The notes under the pieces are model-generated. The model did no database searches and was not told the origin of the DNA. It saw nothing but the letters and a program-made list of their open reading frames with translations. Shown piece by piece: positions 29,501-35,131 of a stretch of DNA of 35,131 bases; within the stretch, counting starts at the first letter, position 1; each line of letters starts with the position of its first letter. Position numbers and translations under genes: made by a program. Source of the stretch: SOJZ01 sp964556565 (GTDB taxonomy: Archaea; Thermoproteota; Bathyarchaeia; Bathyarchaeales; Bathyarchaeaceae); contig CAZKWF010000017.1 of NCBI GenBank assembly GCA_964556565.1, forward strand, positions 1 through 35,131. The letters run 5' to 3'.

Positions 29501-30399
29501 AGTTTGATGTCATCTGCTTCGGCGCCTTAAATGTTGATAGGCTCTATCGAGTGAACCGTATAGCTGGAAGAGACGAAGAGAGTTTCATCATAGACTTCAA
29601 AGAAGCCCCTGGAGGCTCTGCGGCAAACACAGCCGTAGGTTTGGCAAGACTCGGGTTAAAAACGGGTTTTATAGGAAAAGTTTCTGACAACCGTGAAGGC
29701 AAGCTTCTTCTGAACGACTTCAAACGTCAAAACGTTGATGTTGATGGGATAAGAGTTTCAAAGGAAGGTAGAAGCGGCATAGCCATGGGATACGTTGACA
29801 CAAAAGGTGACAGAGCGCTTTACATAGACCCGGGCGTGAACGATTCTCTAGAACTCAAAGAGATCGACATGAAATATGCAGACAATACTGTATTTCTGCA
29901 TTTGACATCTTTTATTGGAGAAAAGCCGTTTAAGGCTCAAAAGGAGTTGGTGAGGGAGCTTCGCGACGTTAGAATAAGTTTTGACCCGGGAGAACTGTAT
30001 GCGAGAAAGGGATTAACCGTTTTGAAGCTAATGATAGAAAGAAGCTTTGCTATGCTTCCAAGTAGGAATGAGCTAAAATTGCTTACAGGAAAAAAATACG
30101 ATGAAGGCTCAAAGATTCTAATAAAAAAGGGCGTTAGCATCGTTGCGGTTAAATTGGGTGAAAGAGGATGCTATGTCACAAACGGGAAGGAAAGCTATTT
30201 AGTTGAACCATATAAAGTGAAAGTTGCAGACACCACAGGTGCTGGCGATGCATTTTGTGCGGGGTTTCTATACGGCTTAATCAAAAACAAAGATTTGTAT
30301 GAATGTGGAAGATTCGGGAATTTTGTTGCTTCCCGTTGCATAGAGAAAATCGGTGCAAGAGAAGGATTGCCCAGACTTTCAGATCTGCGTACAACATAA
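29497..30399 (+). CDS. PfkB/ribokinase-family carbohydrate kinase
   Basis: A 300-residue kinase. APGGSAANTAVGLARLG (about 37-53) is PfkB signature 1 with the substrate-binding GG, and DTTGAGDAFCAGFLYGL (about 246-262) is signature 2 containing the catalytic aspartate and anion hole GAGD. The family phosphorylates sugars, nucleosides or related alcohols with ATP; archaeal members include nucleoside kinases. The start overlaps the ftr stop by four bases, so it belongs to the purF operon and is its last gene before a separate glnA promoter. In this setting a nucleoside or ribose substrate is attractive but unproven. Confidence 0.85.
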   Translation: MKFDVICFGALNVDRLYRVNRIAGRDEESFIIDFKEAPGGSAANTAVGLARLGLKTGFIGKVSDNREGKLLLNDFKRQNVDVDGIRVSKEGRSGIAMGYVDTKGDRALYIDPGVNDSLELKEIDMKYADNTVFLHLTSFIGEKPFKAQKELVRELRDVRISFDPGELYARKGLTVLKLMIERSFAMLPSRNELKLLTGKKYDEGSKILIKKGVSIVAVKLGERGCYVTNGKESYLVEPYKVKVADTTGAGDAFCAGFLYGLIKNKDLYECGRFGNFVASRCIEKIGAREGLPRLSDLRTT

Positions 30400-30407
30400 A
30401 TTTAAAT
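30400..30407 (+). promoter_or_regulatory. TATA box for glnA
   Basis: ATTTAAAT lies 36-43 bases before the glnA ATG, just past the pfkB stop. Initiation near 30430 leaves a leader of about 12 bases with GTGATGG as ribosome-binding site, so glnA can be transcribed separately from the purF operon. Confidence 0.5.
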
Positions 30408-30442
30408 CAGCTTCATGACAAAAAAGACCGTGTTGTGATGGT

Positions 30443-31762
30443 ATGGGAAAAAGAGAAATAATAGAAAAGGTGAAACGCGAAAAAGTTGAGTTCATCGATT
30501 TAATGTTCTTTGATTTGTCTGGGCGATTGAAAAGCGTAACAATTTCACCCAGAGAACTAGTGGATTGCCTCGATAATGGAAAATGGTTCGACGGTTCTTC
30601 AATAGAAGGATTCACTAGGATCCATGAAAGCGACATGATGCTAATCCCTGACCCATCGACGTACATACCTCTCCCATGGCCTCGAGACGAAAAGAACGCT
30701 GCAAGAATGATCTGCGACGTTCACGATCCAGACAAAAAACCATTCGTTGGCGACCCTCGGCACATTCTTAAACGGGTTCAGGAGAAAGCGAAAAAGAAAG
30801 GATATTTCTATTACGTAGGACCAGAGATCGAGTTCTTTCTGTTCAGGTCTAAGGAAAACAGAACGTACCATGACACAGCAGGATACTTTGATTTTTCTCC
30901 GCACGATTTAGCAACTGAAATACGCGCTGTTATGACATCTACCCTTGAAAAGTTAGGAATAAATGTTGAAATGTCTCATCATGAATGCGCGCCAAGCCAG
31001 CATGAGATAGACATAGAATACTCAGATGCCTTAAAGAGCGCTGACAACATAATGGTTCTCAAACAAGCCATCAAAACAGTAGCTGGGAGCAGAGGTCTGC
31101 ACGCAACATTTATGCCAAAACCCATTTTCGGCATTAATGGAAGTGGGATGCACATCCATCAATCACTGTTGGGCAGAGATGGTGAACCCCTTTTTTACGA
31201 TAAAGAGAACAAGTACAAACTATCTCATCTTGCCTACCATTTTATGGGCGGCCAACTCGAACACATTAGAGAAATGGCCGCAATATTGTGCCCCACAGTG
31301 AACAGTTACAAACGCCTTGTACGCGGATATGAAGCGCCAGTGTACATTTGTTGGGCTCAAAGAAATCGATCAGCATTAATCAGAGTTCCCAGATACAGTG
31401 AAGGCAGAGAAAAGTCGACCAGACTTGAATTGAGGTGCCCAGACCCAAGTTGTAACCCATACCTAGCCTTTGCTGTTATGTTGGCGGCAGGTCTTAAAGG
31501 GATTAACGAAAAAATTGAACCACCTAGCCCTGTAGAAGAAGACGTTTACGGATTCGACAATGGAAAACTCGCAAGGTTCTACATAAAAACTCTACCAGTG
31601 GACTTGGGAGAAGCGATAGAAGAGTTTGAGAAAAGTAAGTTCATGAAAGAAACGTTGGGAGAACACGTTTTCAACAAATATCTTAACATTAAAAAAACGG
31701 AGTGGAACGAGTATCAAAGAAGTGTCACTGACTGGGAACTTAACAGATACAAAGACTTTTAA
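30443..31762 (+). CDS. glnA: glutamine synthetase, type I-alpha-like
   Basis: A 439-residue enzyme that makes glutamine from glutamate, ammonia and ATP. WFDGSSIEGF, GPEIEFFLF, GINGSGMHIHQSL, YEAPVYICWAQRNRSALIRV and RLELRCPDPSCNPYLAFAVM are the metal, glutamate and ATP-site blocks of GSI. The length and the absence of the 25-residue insert and adenylylation tyrosine segment fit the I-alpha form, which is not adenylylated. It has its own TATA box behind the purF operon and faces guaA tail to tail with 29 bases between. Its product feeds PurF, PurQ and GuaA, all encoded within 10 kb. Confidence 0.96.
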   Translation: MGKREIIEKVKREKVEFIDLMFFDLSGRLKSVTISPRELVDCLDNGKWFDGSSIEGFTRIHESDMMLIPDPSTYIPLPWPRDEKNAARMICDVHDPDKKPFVGDPRHILKRVQEKAKKKGYFYYVGPEIEFFLFRSKENRTYHDTAGYFDFSPHDLATEIRAVMTSTLEKLGINVEMSHHECAPSQHEIDIEYSDALKSADNIMVLKQAIKTVAGSRGLHATFMPKPIFGINGSGMHIHQSLLGRDGEPLFYDKENKYKLSHLAYHFMGGQLEHIREMAAILCPTVNSYKRLVRGYEAPVYICWAQRNRSALIRVPRYSEGREKSTRLELRCPDPSCNPYLAFAVMLAAGLKGINEKIEPPSPVEEDVYGFDNGKLARFYIKTLPVDLGEAIEEFEKSKFMKETLGEHVFNKYLNIKKTEWNEYQRSVTDWELNRYKDF

Positions 31763-31791
31763 TAATCCCATGCGTCAGAAAATGACCTCTC

Positions 31792-33336
31792 TTATTCCCA
31801 CTCTATCGTTGCTGGCGGTTTATGGGTAATATCATACACAACTCGTGTGACTTCAGGTACTTCATTTGTAATTCTCGTTGAGGTTTTTTCCAAAATTTCA
31901 TATGGGATCTTAGCGAAATTAGCGGTCATAGCCTCTTTACTTTCAAGGGCTCTAACAGCGATGGTGTAACCGTAAGCCCTCGCATCACCTTTGATTCCTG
32001 TAGTTTTCGAATCTGTCAAGACGGCAAAATATTGCCATAAACGTTTATTCAACTTACCTGCTTCTATCACTTCTGTTACAATTCTGTCTGCTTTTCTAAC
32101 CACATCTATTTTCCCTTGCGTTATCTCACCGATTATTCTCACCGCTAGACCGGGACCGGGGAATGGTTGTCTCTGAACAATCTGTTTCGATAGACCTAGT
32201 TTTTCTGCGACTTTTCTAACTTCATCCTTGTATAAATCCCTTAACGGTTCAACGATTTCCTTGAACTTGATTTTAGTTGGCAGACCAGCAACATTATGAT
32301 GAGTTTTAATCTTCTCTGAATGCTTTCTAAAACCAGATTCAATTCTATCGGGGTAAATCGTTCCTTGCATAAGATAGTCTGCTTCGATCTTTTCTGCAAC
32401 TTCCTCGAAAACTCTAATGAATTCTTCACCAATAATTTTTCTTTTTCGTTCTGGATCTGTTACACCCTTTAACTTATGTAGAAATCTTCTCCTCGCGTCA
32501 ACTGAAAGGAAGCTGATATCGAATTTCTTGAAGAAGGTTTGAATGAATTCGGGTTCGCCTTCACGCATGAATCCGTGATCAACAAAAACCGCTGTCAGGT
32601 TCTTTCCGATAGCTTTCGAAGCTAAGATGGTGGCGGTACTTGAATCTACGCCTCCACTTAGCCCAATCACACACCTTTCATTCCTGACAATTCGTCTCAC
32701 CTCGTTGATAGCCCTTGTTACGAAGTCTTCCATCATCCAGTTCGGTTCACATCTGCACACTTCGAAAATGAAATTTCTTAACATCGCTGTGCCATTCTCT
32801 GTGTGAATAACTTCAGGGTGCCATTGCAATCCGCAAATAGGTTTTTCTTTGTGTTTGAAAGCGGCTATTGGACAATTTTTTGTGTGCGCAAGAATCTCAA
32901 ATTTCTTAGGGAGTTCATAAACGGTATCCCCGTGGCTCATCCAAACTTTTTGGTTTTCCTTTAAATCTTTCAGCAAGCTATGGGGGCTGTCTACTACAGC
33001 GTAACTTATTCCGTATTCTTTCTTTCTAGCAGGTTCCACTTTTCCTCCAAAGAAAAAAGCGATTAGCTGATGGCCGTAACATAGCCCCAGAATTGGGATG
33101 TTCAAGTTGAAGATGTCTGGGTTGCATTTTGGAGCGTTTTCTTCGTAGATGCTTGAAGGGCCACCAGAAAGAATCATCCCCTTAACATTGAATTTTTTTC
33201 TTAAAACTTTGATTTGATTAGGCGTTATATCATATGGAACTATTTCGGAATAAACTTCATGTTCCCTAACTCTTCTTGCTATTAAGTGGCAGTATTGTCC
33301 ACCAAAGTCAAGGACGAGAATCGTGTCAGATTTCAA
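31792..33336 (-). CDS. guaA: GMP synthase, two-domain (GATase plus ATP-pyrophosphatase)
   Basis: A 514-residue enzyme converting XMP to GMP with glutamine and ATP. The N-terminal class I amidotransferase has GLCYGHQ with nucleophile Cys86 and LQWHPE with the catalytic His and Glu (about 172-176). The C-terminal part has the PP-loop LSGGVDSSTA and the dimerisation domain ending KPPATIEWE. Many archaea split this enzyme into two genes; here it is one polypeptide as in bacteria. The TTG start gives KSDTILVLDFGGQ, the expected beginning. It follows purQ by five bases, so purL-purQ-guaA is an operon. Confidence 0.96.
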   Translation of the reverse strand: MKSDTILVLDFGGQYCHLIARRVREHEVYSEIVPYDITPNQIKVLRKKFNVKGMILSGGPSSIYEENAPKCNPDIFNLNIPILGLCYGHQLIAFFFGGKVEPARKKEYGISYAVVDSPHSLLKDLKENQKVWMSHGDTVYELPKKFEILAHTKNCPIAAFKHKEKPICGLQWHPEVIHTENGTAMLRNFIFEVCRCEPNWMMEDFVTRAINEVRRIVRNERCVIGLSGGVDSSTATILASKAIGKNLTAVFVDHGFMREGEPEFIQTFFKKFDISFLSVDARRRFLHKLKGVTDPERKRKIIGEEFIRVFEEVAEKIEADYLMQGTIYPDRIESGFRKHSEKIKTHHNVAGLPTKIKFKEIVEPLRDLYKDEVRKVAEKLGLSKQIVQRQPFPGPGLAVRIIGEITQGKIDVVRKADRIVTEVIEAGKLNKRLWQYFAVLTDSKTTGIKGDARAYGYTIAVRALESKEAMTANFAKIPYEILEKTSTRITNEVPEVTRVVYDITHKPPATIEWE

Positions 33337-33341
33337 CTTCT

Positions 33342-34157
33342 CTATTTCTCCTTTATACGCTCTACCATAGACTCGAAGATCAAACGTCCATCACCATATT
33401 TTGGTGTTCTTTCTCTTTTTGTCCAGTCTGGTAGTTGCCAACCGTTGTAGGCTCTTTCTGGATGAGGCATCAAACCGAAAATTGTTCCACTGGGATTACA
33501 AATTCCTGCAATATCGTAAGACGCGCCATTGGGATTGACTGGATATTCAACATTCGCAGGCTCGCCTTTTTCGTCGCAATATCTGAAAACGAGCTGGTCA
33601 TTGGCGCATAATCGTTTCAAATAAGCATTTTCATTTTCTTTTGAAAAGATGAATCGCCCCTCGGCGTGCGCCACGGGTATTCTCAGCGCTTTTCCCTTCG
33701 GAATCGTCTGAGTAAAAATGCAGTTACCACTATTCTCATGCTTGACATAAACCCAGCCACAATAGTATCCAATCGGAACGTTGGTTGCTAATGCAGCCTC
33801 AGGATACTTGCTGATTCCCTCAAACCCGGGTAACAAACCAGCTTCGACTAAAACTTGAAAACCGTTGCAAATCCCTAAAATAGGTCTTTCCTCTTCAGCG
33901 AATTTTTGCAACTCAGAACCGAGTTTAACTGAAACTTCTTTGGCCCAAATAGCTCCTGCTCTCACGTAGTCACCGTAAGAAAATCCGCCTGGAATTACAA
34001 GGGCACTGTAATTGAGGAGGTTTCCTTTCTCAATTATTGCATTTAGATGAACTATCTTGGCTTTAACTCCTAAATCGTCAAATGCTCTTTTCGTTTCTGC
34101 GTCACAGTTCGTTCCGCCAACCCTCAATATGCAAACGCTGATTTCTTCCTTTTTCAT
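33342..34157 (-). CDS. purQ: phosphoribosylformylglycinamidine synthase, glutaminase subunit (PurQ)
   Basis: A 271-residue class I glutamine amidotransferase that supplies ammonia to PurL in the fourth purine step. CILRVGGTNCDAETKRAF is the PurQ N-terminus, IPGGFSYGDYVRAGAIWA follows, GICNGFQ holds the nucleophile Cys97, and GLMPHPERAY the catalytic His and Glu near the C-terminus. It is of the longer archaeal form (about 270 rather than 225). A strong GGAGGT ribosome-binding site lies before its ATG, inside the end of purL, and the two genes overlap by four bases (ATGA). Confidence 0.96.
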   Translation of the reverse strand: MKKEEISVCILRVGGTNCDAETKRAFDDLGVKAKIVHLNAIIEKGNLLNYSALVIPGGFSYGDYVRAGAIWAKEVSVKLGSELQKFAEEERPILGICNGFQVLVEAGLLPGFEGISKYPEAALATNVPIGYYCGWVYVKHENSGNCIFTQTIPKGKALRIPVAHAEGRFIFSKENENAYLKRLCANDQLVFRYCDEKGEPANVEYPVNPNGASYDIAGICNPSGTIFGLMPHPERAYNGWQLPDWTKRERTPKYGDGRLIFESMVERIKEK

Positions 34158-35131
34158 GTTTTACCTCCGAAAGCTCTCTTCCACGATTTTCTCAATCCAG
34201 TTAGACGGACGTCAACTATTTGTTCACCGTTGATTCCATTAACAGAAAGAGTATCTCTTTTTTTTACTCTGCCGACAGCTGAGAAGATGTTTCCTTCCAT
34301 CAATTTTTCGAAATCTTCTCTGTTTTTCTCTGCAACCTCCACCAAGAATCTGTTGTTTGATTCCGAGAAAAGTATGTGGTCATTTCGTCTTAGGTCATTT
34401 GATTTTGGAACATTCTTGAGATTTAGTTCGATTCCGTAGTCTCCGCTAAGAGCCATTTCAGCAGCCGCAACTGCTAAGCCTCCTTCAGAAAGGTCGTGAC
34501 AAGACTTGACATATCCAGAATCAATTGCATTTGTGATCGAATTCATTGCTTTTCTTACTTGTTCCATTCTGACTTTGGGAACTGTTTTTCCCACGTAACC
34601 TTTCAATCTATAATATTCTGAGCCTCCTAATTCAGGATAAGTTTGGCCAATTAGATAGATTAGATTTCCTGGTTTTTTTACATCAACCGAAACTGTCTTT
34701 CTTACGTCTGGAATTATTCCAATAGCCGTGATCAGAAGTGTCGGCGTGACTGGACCCAGAGGCGATTCGTTATAGAGGCTATCTTTTCCTGAAATAAATG
34801 GTGTTCCAAACGCTTTGGCAAAGTCGTAGCAGGCTTTACATGCTCTAGTTAATCCTCCAAGTCTGTCGGGTTTTTCAGGGCTGCCCCAAGTGAAATTGTC
34901 GAGCAGCGAGATTCTCCTTCCGCCAACTGAAACGTTGTTTCTGATAGCTTCGTCTATGGCTGAAGCAGCCATCCAGTAGGGGTCGATCTTCCCGTAGTTT
35001 GGGTTCATCCCACAAGAAATAACGACGCCTCTCCAAGAATCAGTTAAGGGTTTAATAACCGCTGCATCGTTCGGCCCACCATACTTTCCCTGCAATGGTT
35101 TCAGAACGGTGTTTCCTTTAACCTCATGGTC
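34154..35131 (-). CDS. purL: phosphoribosylformylglycinamidine synthase, large subunit (PurL), C-terminal part
   Basis: The frame is open to the right edge, so only about 325 C-terminal residues are present out of roughly 700 or more. The first readable residues are DHEVKGNTVLKPLQGKYGGP, a conserved PurL segment at the centre of the protein, and the rest is the second AIR-synthase-like domain: GKDSLYNE, PTLLITAIG and CHDLSEGGLAVAAAEMAL. A TTG at 35095 is an internal codon, not a start. PurL forms FGAM from FGAR, ATP and ammonia delivered by PurQ. A PurS gene is not in the window and may lie beyond the edge. Confidence 0.96.
   Translation of the reverse strand, partial: DHEVKGNTVLKPLQGKYGGPNDAAVIKPLTDSWRGVVISCGMNPNYGKIDPYWMAASAIDEAIRNNVSVGGRRISLLDNFTWGSPEKPDRLGGLTRACKACYDFAKAFGTPFISGKDSLYNESPLGPVTPTLLITAIGIIPDVRKTVSVDVKKPGNLIYLIGQTYPELGGSEYYRLKGYVGKTVPKVRMEQVRKAMNSITNAIDSGYVKSCHDLSEGGLAVAAAEMALSGDYGIELNLKNVPKSNDLRRNDHILFSESNNRFLVEVAEKNREDFEKLMEGNIFSAVGRVKKRDTLSVNGINGEQIVDVRLTGLRKSWKRAFGGKT

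Noticed and set aside
1..35131. CRISPR array, transposase, integrase or rRNA
   Set aside because: No regularly spaced repeat units, no recombinase motifs and no rRNA-like conserved stretches were seen anywhere in the window.

Overview
The window reads as archaeal chromosome, most likely from a metagenome-assembled genome (there is one run of 10 N). Archaeal or eukaryote-like informational genes are present: EF-2 with its diphthamide histidine, eL37, the archaeal form of uS10, an LSm protein, an MCT-1-like PUA protein and the archaeal-type S-adenosylmethionine synthetase. Formylmethanofuran:tetrahydromethanopterin formyltransferase (Ftr), a 2-oxoacid:ferredoxin oxidoreductase and several small zinc-ribbon proteins fit an anaerobic, tetrahydromethanopterin-using, non-methanogenic lineage. 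Bathyarchaeia is my best guess; no rRNA is present to prove it.

Layout. 1-5.2 kb is accessory: a nitroreductase cut by the left edge, LysE-like and MarC-like exporters, a 43-residue Cys-pair protein, and several zinc-ribbon or orphan proteins, one a GIY-YIG-like/DUF5752/zinc-ribbon fusion. 5.2-11.6 kb is a catabolic block: a 2,4-diaminopentanoate dehydrogenase-like enzyme and HyuA/HyuB on the minus strand, with an MFS transporter diverging from them. 12.0-14.6 kb is a three-subunit 2-oxoacid:ferredoxin oxidoreductase operon (korA-korB-korC, no ferredoxin subunit). 14.7-18.9 kb is translation and RNA: EF-2 and a PUA protein on minus, LSm-eL37 and uS10 on plus. 19.1-23.8 kb, all minus, holds a site-2-type protease crossed by the gap, SAM synthetase and a fused ChlI/ChlD-type chelatase. 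24.5-35.1 kb is nitrogen and purine metabolism: purF-purD-HAD(EhaR-like)-ftr-pfkB followed by glnA on plus, facing purL-purQ-guaA on minus.

How it works together. PurF, PurD, PurL/PurQ and GuaA are purine and GMP steps, and PurF, PurQ and GuaA each consume glutamine made by GlnA. Ftr, a C1 enzyme, is embedded in the purF operon with a HAD protein and a PfkB kinase, which is unusual and may link C1 and purine metabolism.

Most interesting non-coding signals: a dispersed repeat of about 65 bp with a CCCCCCTAGGTAGGGGG core, present upstream of korA and, inverted, upstream of the chelatase, plus a degenerate third copy; a strongly structured, possibly pseudoknotted stretch upstream of purF; and a double palindromic operator in front of a small zinc-ribbon gene. 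The 10-N gap looks like an unmerged 9-bp contig overlap: collapsing it restores an intact HELAH metalloprotease.
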